A stretch of 64,000 nt of DNA from Polynucleobacter paneuropaeus (GTDB lineage: Bacteria; Pseudomonadota; Gammaproteobacteria; Burkholderiales; Burkholderiaceae), in the NCBI RefSeq assembly GCF_003261235.1, contig NZ_CP030085.1:1705241-1769240 (forward strand), written 5' to 3'. The position numbers and the translations under genes are program-made. Shown here one piece after another: positions 51,523-60,730 of the stretch (positions are counted from its first letter, which is position 1; the number at the start of each line of letters is the position of its first letter). Below the pieces are notes generated by a model, which was not told the origin of the DNA, made no database searches, and saw only the letters and a list, made by a program, of their open reading frames with translations.

Positions 51523-52425
51523 ATGCAAATACGTCACATCATCTTTTTCATTTTTGTGGTCTCCGCGCTCTATGTTTACTTTAGAGGAAAAGTCCGCTTT
51601 GGCTTGGTGCGATCTCTCATGGATTATCAGGTTCTGCTGGCCCCCATTAATTGCATGCTCTATCTTTTTTCAAAGATTAAGCCAACAGCCTATATTTCAG
51701 TAAATCAGTTTCCAGATCTGGCGCCCCTTAGAGATCATTGGGAAACTATTCGGCAGGAAGCACTCTCTTTAAATGCCGATGGGGCAATTGCTGCTGCAAC
51801 TGGCTATAACGACCTGGGCTTTAATTCTTTTTTCCGGACCGGCTGGAAACGCTTTCATCTTTGCTGGTACGGCAAAGAAATGCCCTCGGCCATGGTAGCC
51901 TGCCCAAAAACCTTAGCCCTACTGAAATCGATCCCATCGATTAAGGCGGCGATGTTCGCTTCGCTGCCCCCTGGCGCCACCCTCGTTCGCCACCGCGACC
52001 CCTATGCGGGCTCCTTACGCTACCACCTTGGCCTCGTAACGCCCAATGACCCTAAGTGCTTTATTGATGTGGATGGTCAGTCCTATTATTGGAAAGATGG
52101 GGAAGCGGTGATGTTTGATGAAACTTTTATTCACTTTGCCGCCAATCAAACAGATCATCAACGCATTGTTTTGTTCTGTGACGTTGAGCGGCCACTGTAT
52201 ACCCCACTCATGAGGATATTCAATCGCTTGTTTGGCAAATACATCATGAGTGCAGCGTCTTCTCAAAATGTTGAAGGCGAAAAAGTCGGCTTTGTAAATG
52301 TCCTATTTAAATATTTTTATCACCTACGAAGTTTGGCAAAGCAACTTAAAGCGAAACATCGATCGGTTTACTACATTGGAAAATGGGTCTTAATTCTAGG
52401 TATTTTGTGGTCCATCTTCTGGTAA
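51523..52425 (+). CDS. LpxO-like aspartyl/asparaginyl beta-hydroxylase family dioxygenase
   Basis: A 300-residue Fe(II)/2-oxoglutarate dioxygenase with membrane segments at both ends (about 4-20 and 284-300). The iron ligands are His157 and Asp159 (VRHRDPY) and His204 (FIHFAANQT), and Arg in SLRYHLGL would hold 2-oxoglutarate. The topology and motif resemble LpxO, which hydroxylates secondary acyl chains of lipid A at the inner membrane. With three LpxL homologues in the window, a lipid A role is plausible, but a protein or other lipid target is possible. Confidence 0.8.
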   Translation: MQIRHIIFFIFVVSALYVYFRGKVRFGLVRSLMDYQVLLAPINCMLYLFSKIKPTAYISVNQFPDLAPLRDHWETIRQEALSLNADGAIAAATGYNDLGFNSFFRTGWKRFHLCWYGKEMPSAMVACPKTLALLKSIPSIKAAMFASLPPGATLVRHRDPYAGSLRYHLGLVTPNDPKCFIDVDGQSYYWKDGEAVMFDETFIHFAANQTDHQRIVLFCDVERPLYTPLMRIFNRLFGKYIMSAASSQNVEGEKVGFVNVLFKYFYHLRSLAKQLKAKHRSVYYIGKWVLILGILWSIFW

Positions 52426-52437
52426 GCAACTCAAAAA

Positions 52438-52740
52438 TTACTTGGGCATTAAAGCCTGAATAATCTGATCTGGACTGATTGATCCCCAAATTTCAAGGCG
52501 CTTTTTACGACTATTTTGACCCGAAATAAACTGAATCTGTTTTTGAGGAATTTTTAATTGCTTTGATAGCCAAGCTAACAGCAGCTCATTGGCTTGATTT
52601 TCAACTGCTGGCGCTTGTAAAGAAATCTTCAGGGAATCATCAAAAAGCCCCACTACCTTCGTTAGCTTGGCTCCAGGTTGGCAATAAATACTAAGCACAA
52701 TCCCAGTGGGGGTTTGTTTAATCCAAGTCGGCGTCATCAA
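52438..52740 (-). CDS. DUF167 (YggU) family protein
   Basis: A 100-residue protein of the DUF167/YggU family: IYCQPGAKLTKVVGLFDDSLKISLQAPAVENQANELLLAWLS, with the conserved Pro-Gly-Ala-Lys turn and 'APAVENQAN' segment. Structure known for homologues, function not. Convergent with the LpxO-like gene (12 bases) and divergent from the carbonic anhydrase. Confidence 0.82.
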   Translation of the reverse strand: MMTPTWIKQTPTGIVLSIYCQPGAKLTKVVGLFDDSLKISLQAPAVENQANELLLAWLSKQLKIPQKQIQFISGQNSRKKRLEIWGSISPDQIIQALMPK

Positions 52741-52759
52741 AGTACTTTAAACTTAAATT

Positions 52760-53431
52760 ATGCCAATCAAAAACTCTGAATCCTTAAACGGTCTTTTTGC
52801 CAATAATCGTGCCTGGGCTGAAGCGATGGTAAAAGAAGATCCCGAGTTCTTTAAACGCTTGGTATCTCAGCAAGCCCCTCAATATCTGTGGATTGGCTGC
52901 GCAGACAGCCGCGTCCCCGCCAATGAAATTGTTGATTTATTGCCAGGCGAACTTTTTGTTCATCGTAATGTGGCCAATGTCGTTGTCCATACTGACTTAA
53001 ATTGCTTATCGGTGATTCAGTTTGCTATTGACTTACTTAAAGTGAAACATATCCTCGTTGTTGGCCACTATGGTTGCGCTGGTGTCCATGCCGCATTAAG
53101 CGATCGCCGCGTCGGCCTAGCTGACAATTGGTTACGTCACGTGAAGGACGTACACCAAAAACACGAGCGCTACCTAGGAGAAGTACTCCCAACTCCAAAG
53201 CGCCAAGATCGTTTATGTGAGCTTAATGTGATTGAGCAAGTGGTCAACGTTTGCGAAACAACGATCGTCAGAGATGCATGGTCAAGAGGCCAAGATCTAA
53301 CGGTACATGGATGGACTTACCGTCTGGAGACTGGCTTAGTAAATGATTTAGGCATGTCGATTAGTTCAACAGAGGAAATGAAGGTGCGTTACGAAAAGAC
53401 CCTGTTGCGCTATGAGAATGAGTCTAGCTAG
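52760..53431 (+). CDS. can: Beta-class carbonic anhydrase
   Basis: A 223-residue zinc enzyme that interconverts CO2 and bicarbonate. Zinc ligands are Cys47 (WIGCADSR), His103 and Cys106 (VGHYGCAGV), with the catalytic dyad Asp49-Arg51. HRNVANVV is also conserved. It resembles E. coli Can. The next gene begins at the base after the stop. Confidence 0.94.
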   Translation: MPIKNSESLNGLFANNRAWAEAMVKEDPEFFKRLVSQQAPQYLWIGCADSRVPANEIVDLLPGELFVHRNVANVVVHTDLNCLSVIQFAIDLLKVKHILVVGHYGCAGVHAALSDRRVGLADNWLRHVKDVHQKHERYLGEVLPTPKRQDRLCELNVIEQVVNVCETTIVRDAWSRGQDLTVHGWTYRLETGLVNDLGMSISSTEEMKVRYEKTLLRYENESS

Positions 53432-54319
53432 TTGCTGAAATCTCTTTTGAATCAACTTGCAGTTGGTTTTTTAAAGCTTCTTTCAATACTGCCCTATAGA
53501 TTGCTAGTGAATCTTGGCTACATGCTTGGCAGCATTGCCGCTCTGATTCCAAGTGATCGTAATCGAGTAGTGAAGACCAATTTACATCTGTGTTTTCCTG
53601 AATTGAGTCCCAGCGAAATAAATCATTTAAGTAAAAAACATTGGCGTTTACTCGGTCGCAGCCTAGTAGAAAAAAGCATTATTTGGTTGGGTAGCGCCAA
53701 GCAAGTAAGCGACATGATTGAAGTGCAGTCCGAAGTCGATCTGGCGAGCCGCAAGCCGCGAATTCTTGTCAATATGCACTTCACTGGAATAGAGGGCAGC
53801 ATTGTATTAAGCGCCCTTTCCAAAACCCATGATTGGCCCCGTACCTCAGGCTTCTTTCAGAAAATGAAGAGCCCCTTCTTCAACCAAAAAATTATTGATT
53901 GGCGGAACCGCTTTGGTGGAAATTCGATTGATCGACAAGGTAACTCAATGGGGTTGATTCGAGAGATTCGAAAAGGTAGCTTTATCATCATCGCACCTGA
54001 TATTGATTTGGGCATCAAAGACTCTACTTTTGTGCCCTTCTTCAATATTCAAACCAATACGATCACGGCAGTATCACGACTCGCCAAAATTACAGGTGCT
54101 GATGTCTGCACCATGATCACCACCCTGAAAGAAGATGATTCTGGCTATATCTGTTCAATCAGCAAACCCTTAGAAAATTTTCCCAGCGACGATCCAGAGG
54201 CTGATACAGCCCGCTTAAATCAATTTTTTGAAAAAGAGATCCGTCTGAGGCCCGCCGAATATTACTGGGTCCATAAGCGCTTCAAGAATCGCCCCAATCA
54301 AGAAGCCAGCCCTTATTAA
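53432..54319 (+). CDS. LpxL/HtrB-family acyltransferase, copy 3
   Basis: A 295-residue paralogue of the copies at 29612 and 30491. N-terminal membrane helix (about 12-40), VVKTNLHLCFPELSPSE, catalytic HFTGIE (116-121), [20 protein letters not shown] and [13 protein letters not shown]. It is clearly nearest to copy 2, so one arose from the other by duplication. It starts with TTG directly behind the carbonic anhydrase stop. A third secondary acyltransferase suggests variable lipid A acylation or a different acceptor lipid. Confidence 0.85.
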   Translation: MLKSLLNQLAVGFLKLLSILPYRLLVNLGYMLGSIAALIPSDRNRVVKTNLHLCFPELSPSEINHLSKKHWRLLGRSLVEKSIIWLGSAKQVSDMIEVQSEVDLASRKPRILVNMHFTGIEGSIVLSALSKTHDWPRTSGFFQKMKSPFFNQKIIDWRNRFGGNSIDRQGNSMGLIREIRKGSFIIIAPDIDLGIKDSTFVPFFNIQTNTITAVSRLAKITGADVCTMITTLKEDDSGYICSISKPLENFPSDDPEADTARLNQFFEKEIRLRPAEYYWVHKRFKNRPNQEASPY

Positions 54320-54376
54320 GGTCCAAGACTGTAGGCCAGTCTTCAGTTGGCGCTACTTTTATCCTATCATTGAAGG

Positions 54377-55129
54377 ATGAGTGAACGTATTGGGCTTTTT
54401 GCCGATCTCCACAGTAATTTAGAGGCCTATGAGGCCTGTATGGCCCGAGCTAAAGAGCTTGGCGTTACGCGCATGGCTTTTCTAGGTGATCTAGTTGGAT
54501 ATAACGCTGATCCCTGCGCCTTGCTTGACCGAATTGCTGATTTGGTAGACACCAAACAAGCCATTGTTGTCCGTGGCAATCATGATGAAGCCACCTTCAA
54601 AGACTACACACTGCAAATGAATGCTCATGCGAATGCTGCGATTGAGTGGACTAAAACCCAACTCAATTCTGCTCAAGTCCAGTTTTTAAAAGACTTGCCA
54701 TTGATTATTCATGAAGAGCAAATTTGCTATACCCATGCTTCTGCACATAATCCAGAAGCCTGGAATTACATTACTGACAGTATGAGTGCTTGGCAATGCG
54801 CGCAAAGCTCTGGTAAGCCCTACACCTTTGTTGGACACGCTCATGAACAAGCTCTCTTCTATCAAAGTGCTGTAGGCAAGCTCATTCGTTTTGCACCACA
54901 CCCTGGTGATGATGTGCCAGTCATGAATCATCGTAAGTGGGTTAGTGTGGTTGGCTCTCTGGGTCAACCTCGTGATGGGAATCCAGCAGCCTGCTTTGCT
55001 GTCTTTGAGCCTGAATCACAGTCGCTCACTTTTCATCGTACGCCCTATGATCACTTCACAGCGGCAGAAAAAGTACGACGCGCAGGCTTGCCTGAAGAGC
55101 TAGCTAATCGCCTGCTGACAGGCAAATAA
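54377..55129 (+). CDS. Metallophosphoesterase (calcineurin-like)
   Basis: A 250-residue two-metal phosphoesterase. The five family motifs are present: FADLHSN (Asp-x-His), FLGDLVGY (Gly-Asp), VRGNHDEA (Asn-His-Asp), CYTHASA and VGHAHEQ. It resembles YfcE/diadenosine-type enzymes but could also be a protein phosphatase. The stop is 3 bases before a Ser/Thr kinase gene, so the two are likely cotranscribed and may work on the same targets. Confidence 0.88.
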   Translation: MSERIGLFADLHSNLEAYEACMARAKELGVTRMAFLGDLVGYNADPCALLDRIADLVDTKQAIVVRGNHDEATFKDYTLQMNAHANAAIEWTKTQLNSAQVQFLKDLPLIIHEEQICYTHASAHNPEAWNYITDSMSAWQCAQSSGKPYTFVGHAHEQALFYQSAVGKLIRFAPHPGDDVPVMNHRKWVSVVGSLGQPRDGNPAACFAVFEPESQSLTFHRTPYDHFTAAEKVRRAGLPEELANRLLTGK

Positions 55130-55132
55130 GTA

Positions 55133-56551
55133 ATGCCGTTTTCTTCAGATATCGAAGCAGTCGATGATATTTTTCAAGAGGGCAAGGTCGTTGATGGTTT
55201 TTTATTGGGAAAAGAAGTGCATCGCGGAGGTATGGCCAGTCTCTTCTCTGCAAGCAAAGAAGGTATTGATCTCCCCATCCTTTTAAAAATTCCACGCGTT
55301 GGCAAAGATCAGCCGGTAGAAAGCTTAATTGGATTTGAAACCGAGCTGACTATCTTGCGCTCCCTGAATAGCGCGTATGTTCCAAAATACTTAGGGGCCG
55401 GCAGCATGGCAACCCAACCCTATATCGCCATGGAAAGGATCAATGGCAGACCTCTGGAAGATTTCATCAAAGAAGGGAAAAGATTCAGCATCGAAGAAGT
55501 CATTCGTATTAGTGCTGATTTAGCTCAAGCAGTGCAATCGCTTCACTCGCAAGATGCCATTCATCTGGATATCAAGCCAGAAAATATTCTGATGGATGAA
55601 AATGGCAAACTCACCCTGATTGATTTTGGCCTCTCACACCATGCGCGCTTCCCGGATCTACTCGCTGAAGAAATGCGGAAAGGTGTAGGCTCGGCACCCT
55701 ATGTCTCACCAGAACAAATTGTCGGCATCCGAGAAGACTATCGCAGCGATATCTTCTCTATTGGCGTAATCATGTATGAACTCCTTACTGGCGAGCTTCC
55801 TTTTGGCAATCCTCAAACTATGGGTGGCCTTCGAAAACGTTTATGGGCCAAGCCATTTCCACCTCGAGGGATTCGTAAAGAAATTCCTCGCTGGCTTCAA
55901 GAAGTGATTCTTCGTTGCCTCGAACCTCGAGCAGCCAGTCGAATTCAAAGTGCGGCACGCTTACGACAAATCTTGTTAGATCACGAGTCTCTTAAACTCA
56001 CTGAGCGCGCTGATCGCGTTGAGCCTCCCAGCTTCTGGGAAAGCTTTACCCGTTGGTTGCAAGCTGCTGGTTATGAGCCCTCTCCAAGCCCTCTTCCCAG
56101 CGCTGGAAATCAAGATTCACCGCTCATGATTGCTGCAATTGATACACGCCAATCTGACGAGGCACTGCAACAGAAGATGCAAATTACCGCTAAAAACTTA
56201 TTGCAGGCTTATTCAGAAGGTCGCTTGATTTGTGTCAGCACTATTGCCAGCACCCCGACTTTTGAAGGCAATCAAGAAAGTGAAACGGCCAGCGGAATTG
56301 TGCGTGGTCATTTAATACAACTCATGGAATGGGCTAAGCCACTCAAGCTACCACCCGAAAGAATTTCTTATCACGTACTTGAGGCGCTGGATCCAGCTAG
56401 CAGAATTGTTGAGTTTGCCAAAGATAATGATGCCGCTTTAATTCTGATTGGCGCGACTCATAAGCTACCCAATAAGGTGACGCCCTGGAGAACCTCAATG
56501 ACAAAAATTGTCGAGGAGGCCTCCTGTAGCGTTCACATCGTACGGACTTAA
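55133..56551 (+). CDS. Serine/threonine protein kinase fused to a universal-stress-protein domain
   Basis: A 472-residue fusion. Residues 18-285 form a Hanks-type kinase: Gly-loop LGKEVHRGGMASLF (25-38), Lys52, Glu71, catalytic loop HLDIKPEN (144-151, Asp146), DFG at 164-166, APYVSPEQ and DIFSIGVIMYELLTG. A Pro/Ser linker (about 295-330) leads to a UspA-like domain (about 331-471) ending in ILIGATHKLPN and CSVHIV. The Usp nucleotide loop Gly-x2-Gly-x9-Gly-Ser is degraded (only the first Gly is kept). No membrane helix or PASTA repeats. It probably couples stress sensing to phosphorylation; this is inference. Confidence 0.88.
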   Translation: MPFSSDIEAVDDIFQEGKVVDGFLLGKEVHRGGMASLFSASKEGIDLPILLKIPRVGKDQPVESLIGFETELTILRSLNSAYVPKYLGAGSMATQPYIAMERINGRPLEDFIKEGKRFSIEEVIRISADLAQAVQSLHSQDAIHLDIKPENILMDENGKLTLIDFGLSHHARFPDLLAEEMRKGVGSAPYVSPEQIVGIREDYRSDIFSIGVIMYELLTGELPFGNPQTMGGLRKRLWAKPFPPRGIRKEIPRWLQEVILRCLEPRAASRIQSAARLRQILLDHESLKLTERADRVEPPSFWESFTRWLQAAGYEPSPSPLPSAGNQDSPLMIAAIDTRQSDEALQQKMQITAKNLLQAYSEGRLICVSTIASTPTFEGNQESETASGIVRGHLIQLMEWAKPLKLPPERISYHVLEALDPASRIVEFAKDNDAALILIGATHKLPNKVTPWRTSMTKIVEEASCSVHIVRT

Positions 56552-56554
56552 CAA

Positions 56555-57883
56555 TTACTGCATCTTGTCCTGTTGAAGATCGAGGATTCTTTCTGGATCT
56601 TGCGCTTCAATCCAATTATCGTGATTAAGTACTGAAGTCATTCGCTTATGATCGAGCTCGCCAGTCCAGTTAGCCACAACAATTGTCGCAACACCGTTAC
56701 CAACCAAGTTGGTCAGAGCTCTTGCTTCAGACATAAAGCGATCAATGCCCAAGATGATGGCCAAACCTTCAACTGGAACATTGCCCACTGCAGAGAGTGT
56801 TGCAGCCAAAACAATGAAGCCGCTGCCTGTTACCCCCGCCGCACCCTTAGAAGTTAAGAGCAAGACCAGCAACAGCGTAATCTCCTGCATCAAGGTCATT
56901 TGAGTATTAGTCGCTTGAGCAATAAAGATCGCAGCCATGGTGAGATAAATCGAGGTTCCATCTAAATTAAACGAATAGCCTGTTGGAATTACTAAGCCAA
57001 CACAGCTCTTCTTGGCGCCCAAGACTTCCATTTTTTCAATCATTCTTGGCAGCACCGACTCCGATGAAGATGTGCCCAAAACAATGAGTAACTCTTCTTT
57101 GATGTAGCGTATGAACTTGAAAATATTAAAGCCATTAAAACGTGCGATCAGGCCAAGCACAATGAAGATAAATAATAGGCAAGTCAAGTAGAAGGCACCC
57201 ATCAGCTTACCCAGCGAAAATAAAGATGCAATGCCGTATTTACCAATCGTAAAAGCCATCGCACCAAAAGCGCCTACCGGTGCAAATTTCATAATGATGC
57301 CAATCACATCAAATAAAACGTGCGAGAGCTTTTCGGTTAAATCAAATACCATGGTGCCGCGGCCACCAAACTTGTGTAGCGCAAAACCAAATAAGACGGC
57401 AAAGAATAAGACCTGCAAGATGTCGCCCTTAGCGAATGCATCAATTGCAGTATTAGGAATAATATTCATCAAAAAGTCGATGACTGTCCCGATCTTGCCT
57501 GGCCCGGTATAGGCAGAAATACCCTTAGTGTCAAGGCTAGCAGGGTCGATATTCATGCCAGAGCCTGGCTGCAACACGTTAACAACGACCAAACCAATAA
57601 TGAGTGCCAGAGAGCTCACAACCTCAAAATACAGAAGTGCTAAACCACCAGTTCTGCCGACCTTTTTCATGTCTTCCATGCCCGCGATACCTAATACGAC
57701 GGTACAGAAAATAATCGGGGCGATCAGCATCTTGATGCCTTTAATGAAGGCGTCCCCAAAAGGCTTCATGGAAACGCCTATCTCAGGATAAAAATTACCT
57801 AGCAGAACACCGATGACAACCGCCACCAGAACCTGGAAGTACAGAATTTTATAAATTGGGGGTTTTTTAATGGTGGCAGTCAA
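56555..57883 (-). CDS. dctA: C4-dicarboxylate transport protein (Na+/H+ symporter family)
   Basis: A 442-residue membrane carrier of the dicarboxylate/amino acid:cation symporter family. The signature serine-rich stretch [17 protein letters not shown], the re-entrant [16 protein letters not shown] and [18 protein letters not shown] are typical of DctA. It should import succinate, fumarate and malate. Single gene, ending 3 bases from the convergent kinase; 94 bases of upstream DNA before the divergent gene show no obvious binding site. Confidence 0.9.
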   Translation of the reverse strand: MTATIKKPPIYKILYFQVLVAVVIGVLLGNFYPEIGVSMKPFGDAFIKGIKMLIAPIIFCTVVLGIAGMEDMKKVGRTGGLALLYFEVVSSLALIIGLVVVNVLQPGSGMNIDPASLDTKGISAYTGPGKIGTVIDFLMNIIPNTAIDAFAKGDILQVLFFAVLFGFALHKFGGRGTMVFDLTEKLSHVLFDVIGIIMKFAPVGAFGAMAFTIGKYGIASLFSLGKLMGAFYLTCLLFIFIVLGLIARFNGFNIFKFIRYIKEELLIVLGTSSSESVLPRMIEKMEVLGAKKSCVGLVIPTGYSFNLDGTSIYLTMAAIFIAQATNTQMTLMQEITLLLVLLLTSKGAAGVTGSGFIVLAATLSAVGNVPVEGLAIILGIDRFMSEARALTNLVGNGVATIVVANWTGELDHKRMTSVLNHDNWIEAQDPERILDLQQDKMQ

Positions 57884-57977
57884 TTTGGTCTCGCTATATA
57901 AGATAAGAATTCATTTTTGGGGAATACCCGCTTCGGCGATTTTATAACTTAATGGACACTTTACCCATAATTCTCCC

Positions 57978-58739
57978 GTGCCTGATAATGCCTATATGGA
58001 AGATCAGGAAAAAGTACGCGTTTCTAAGCTGCTCTCAGAGCTGGGCCTATGCTCAAGACGCGAGGCCGATGCCTATATTGAACAAGGTCTAGTCACTGTA
58101 GATGGCGAGGTTGTAAATGAGCTCGGGGTACGGGCCTTTCGTCATCAAAAAATTGAACTGCAGTCCAGTGCTCAGAAACAACAAGCTTCTAGGGTCACCG
58201 TCATTCTTAATAAGCCCGTTGGCTATATTTCACATTTTGATGATGAGCAAGAATATCAACCAGCTGCATCACTAATTACACCAGACCATTATTTTCCTAG
58301 CCCCTTAGATAAAGGCAGAAGCCCGAAATTTAATACTCGCGGCTTGGCGCCTGCTGGTCGACTCGATATTGACTCTACGGGCATGCTTGTTCTCACTCAA
58401 GACGGGCGTATTGCCAAACTCTTGATTGGAGAAAATAGTCCGATTGAGAAAGAATATCTAGTGAGAGTGGAAGGCAAGCTCTCCTTTGCGGATTTGGATT
58501 TGTTAAAGCACGGTCTCAGTCTTGATGGTGTTGTGCTTAAACCCGCTCAAGTGAGTTGGCAAAACGAAGATCAATTGCGTTTTGTTTTAAGAGAAGGTCG
58601 TAAGCGGCAGATTCGTAGAATGTGTGAAATGGTGGGCTTGAAGGTATTGGGCCTTAAGCGAGTTCGCATGGGAAGAATCTCCTTAGGCCCATTACCGCCT
58701 GGACAATGGCGTTTTTTAAGGCCTGAAGAGCAGTTCTAA
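57978..58739 (+). CDS. rRNA pseudouridine synthase, RsuA/RluF type
   Basis: A 253-residue TruB/RsuA-class enzyme. The S4 RNA-binding domain (about 13-60) has VSKLLSELGLCSRREADAYI, and the catalytic GRLDIDSTGMLVLT carries Asp130. The C-terminus has GRKRQIRRMCEMVGLKV. It modifies 23S or 16S rRNA; the pattern recalls RluF (U2604), but the site cannot be assigned. It starts with GTG at 57978, or possibly ATG at 57996. It lies before prfC. Confidence 0.86.
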   Translation: MPDNAYMEDQEKVRVSKLLSELGLCSRREADAYIEQGLVTVDGEVVNELGVRAFRHQKIELQSSAQKQQASRVTVILNKPVGYISHFDDEQEYQPAASLITPDHYFPSPLDKGRSPKFNTRGLAPAGRLDIDSTGMLVLTQDGRIAKLLIGENSPIEKEYLVRVEGKLSFADLDLLKHGLSLDGVVLKPAQVSWQNEDQLRFVLREGRKRQIRRMCEMVGLKVLGLKRVRMGRISLGPLPPGQWRFLRPEEQF

Positions 58740-58792
58740 ATGGAGTGCCCGCTTATAATCATGGTCATTCCTAGAATAAGCGCAGATTTACC

Positions 58793-60421
58793 ATCGAAAC
58801 GAATCCATCCAGCAATACCGCCGCAGAAGTATCACGCCGCCGTAGCTTTGCAATCATCTCTCACCCAGACGCTGGTAAGACCACGCTCACAGAAAAATTA
58901 CTTCTATACGCAGGTGCAATTCAGATTGCAGGGAGCGTAAAGGCAAGAAAAGCCAGTCGGCACGCCACCTCAGACTGGATGGAAATTGAGAAGCAGCGCG
59001 GTATTTCTGTCGCAAGCTCGGTAATGCAAATGGAATATCGTGATTGCATCATCAATTTGCTCGACACGCCTGGCCACCAAGATTTTTCTGAAGATACGTA
59101 TCGCGTCTTAACCGCGGTTGACTCTGCACTCATGGTGATTGACGCTGCCAACGGCGTTGAATCTCAGACCTTACGTCTGCTTGAGGTTTGTCGTGCACGC
59201 AATACGCCTATTGTGACTTTCATCAACAAAATGGATCGGGAAGTCAAGCCACCGATGGAGCTGATGGATGAGATTGAAACTGCTCTTGGTATTGAAGTCG
59301 TTCCTTTCACTTGGCCAGTAGGAATGGGGAAGTCCTTCGCAGGCGTAATTGATATCGCTAACTCACAAATGCGGATGTTCAAGGCTGGTGAAGACCGCGT
59401 TACCGAGGGCTCTCATACCATCATCGACGTCAATGATGCGGGACTGAAAGAGCGCCTTGGGTCCAGTCTAGAAGAGGCTCTTGCAGAAGTTGATCTAATT
59501 AAAAATGCAATGCCTGCTTTTAATCGAGAAGCCTTCTTGGCTGGACGACAATCTCCCGTATTTTTCGGCTCCGCTATTAATAACTTTGGCGTTAGAGAAA
59601 TTCTTAATACCTTAGTAGATCTGGCTCCTGCCCCCGGATCGCGAAAAGCCTTACAACGTGAAGTCAGTCCCGCTGAAAATAAATTCTCGGCAGTGGTATT
59701 CAAAATTCAAGCCAATATGGATCCCGCGCATCGCGATCGCGTTGCCTTCTTGCGAATTTGCTCAGGTCACTTTGAGCGCGGCATGAAACTCAAGATCTGT
59801 CGCAATGGCAAAGAGGTTCGCACGAACAATGCCCTCTCATTTTTATCGCAACGACGCGATATTCTTGATGAAGCATTTCCAGGCGACATTATTGGCTTGC
59901 CAAATCATGGCTTGCTGCGTCTTGGCGACACTCTGACTGAGGGTGAGCAATTGCAATTTACTGGCCTACCCTTCTTTGCCCCAGAAATTTTTCGCCTGGT
60001 TGAATCTGCAGACCCACTTCGAACTAAACAGTTGCGCACTGGACTCATGCAATTGGGTGAAGAAGGTGCCATCCAAGTCTTTAGGCCAACGGGAGGCGGG
60101 ACTATGCTCCTAGGGGCATTTGGTCAACTTCAATTTGAGGTGGTAAGTCACCGACTACAAACTGAGTATGGCGCCGAAGTACGACTTCTGCCAGCTCGAT
60201 ACAGCTTGGCACGTTGGGTCAGCTCAGATGATTCAGTAGCCTTGAAAAAATTTATTCAAGAAAATATTCACCGCATGGCTGAAGATGTTGTGGGAGCCCC
60301 TGTGTTTCTAGCCTCTCACAAATCAGAGCTAGAAGTTGCAAGCCAGCGCTGGGAAGCTATTCAATTCCATGCCCTCCGTGAGCATGCAGGCCTCATCTAT
60401 CAGTCTGACTTAGCCGGCTAA
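58793..60421 (+). CDS. prfC: Peptide chain release factor 3, with non-standard start
   Basis: RF3, the GTPase that recycles RF1/RF2 from the ribosome. The frame is open from just after a TAG at 58772. It encodes SRRRSFAIISHPDAGKTTL with the P-loop, then TSDWMEIEKQRGISVASS (switch I), LLDTPGHQDF, FINKMDRE and domains II/III to the end. No ATG, GTG or TTG occurs in frame before 58979, and that Met lies after the P-loop, so a start there would be inactive. An ATC at 58793 would give IETNPSSNTAAEVSRRRSF, the normal N-terminal length. No clear Shine-Dalgarno is visible. Frameshift or base error cannot be excluded. Confidence 0.8.
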   Translation: METNPSSNTAAEVSRRRSFAIISHPDAGKTTLTEKLLLYAGAIQIAGSVKARKASRHATSDWMEIEKQRGISVASSVMQMEYRDCIINLLDTPGHQDFSEDTYRVLTAVDSALMVIDAANGVESQTLRLLEVCRARNTPIVTFINKMDREVKPPMELMDEIETALGIEVVPFTWPVGMGKSFAGVIDIANSQMRMFKAGEDRVTEGSHTIIDVNDAGLKERLGSSLEEALAEVDLIKNAMPAFNREAFLAGRQSPVFFGSAINNFGVREILNTLVDLAPAPGSRKALQREVSPAENKFSAVVFKIQANMDPAHRDRVAFLRICSGHFERGMKLKICRNGKEVRTNNALSFLSQRRDILDEAFPGDIIGLPNHGLLRLGDTLTEGEQLQFTGLPFFAPEIFRLVESADPLRTKQLRTGLMQLGEEGAIQVFRPTGGGTMLLGAFGQLQFEVVSHRLQTEYGAEVRLLPARYSLARWVSSDDSVALKKFIQENIHRMAEDVVGAPVFLASHKSELEVASQRWEAIQFHALREHAGLIYQSDLAG

Positions 60422-60658
60422 TCAACGCGGTAGTTTGCAGTCAAACACAGCGACTAAAGCAGTATCGCTGCTTCTATATGAGGCTACTTTTCCATATTGC
60501 TGACAATAGGCTTGTGCTTTTTTCGTCAGCTCTGCCATTGAGGAGCCATTGCTATTTAGAAAGGTGACGTGATTCGAGTCAGAGCCATCTGTAAACTCTG
60601 CTGCACAAGCAGCAAGGCCTAGACACAGAATAAGCACTAAATAATATGGTTTTGTCAT
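60422..60658 (-). CDS. Small lipoprotein of unknown function
   Basis: A 78-residue protein with a lipoprotein signal (YLVLILCLGLAAC, Cys18). The mature part of about 60 residues has two Cys (QAYCQQYGK and FDCKLPR) likely joined by a disulfide; the pattern 'AQAYCQQYGK' and 'AVFDCK' occurs in several short betaproteobacterial envelope proteins. It ends directly against the prfC stop on the opposite strand. Confidence 0.7.
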   Translation of the reverse strand: MTKPYYLVLILCLGLAACAAEFTDGSDSNHVTFLNSNGSSMAELTKKAQAYCQQYGKVASYRSSDTALVAVFDCKLPR

Positions 60659-60730
60659 TGGTCCCTAATGGTTTTATCTTAATGTTGCTCAATTTAATCA
60701 TGAATAAGCCGGTTTTGGCATACTATTGCT

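Noticed and set aside
58740..58940. Small open frame starting with ATG right after the pseudouridine synthase stop
   Set aside because: It runs through the prfC N-terminal coding region in another frame and shows no family pattern. It is kept only as a possible frameshift partner for prfC.
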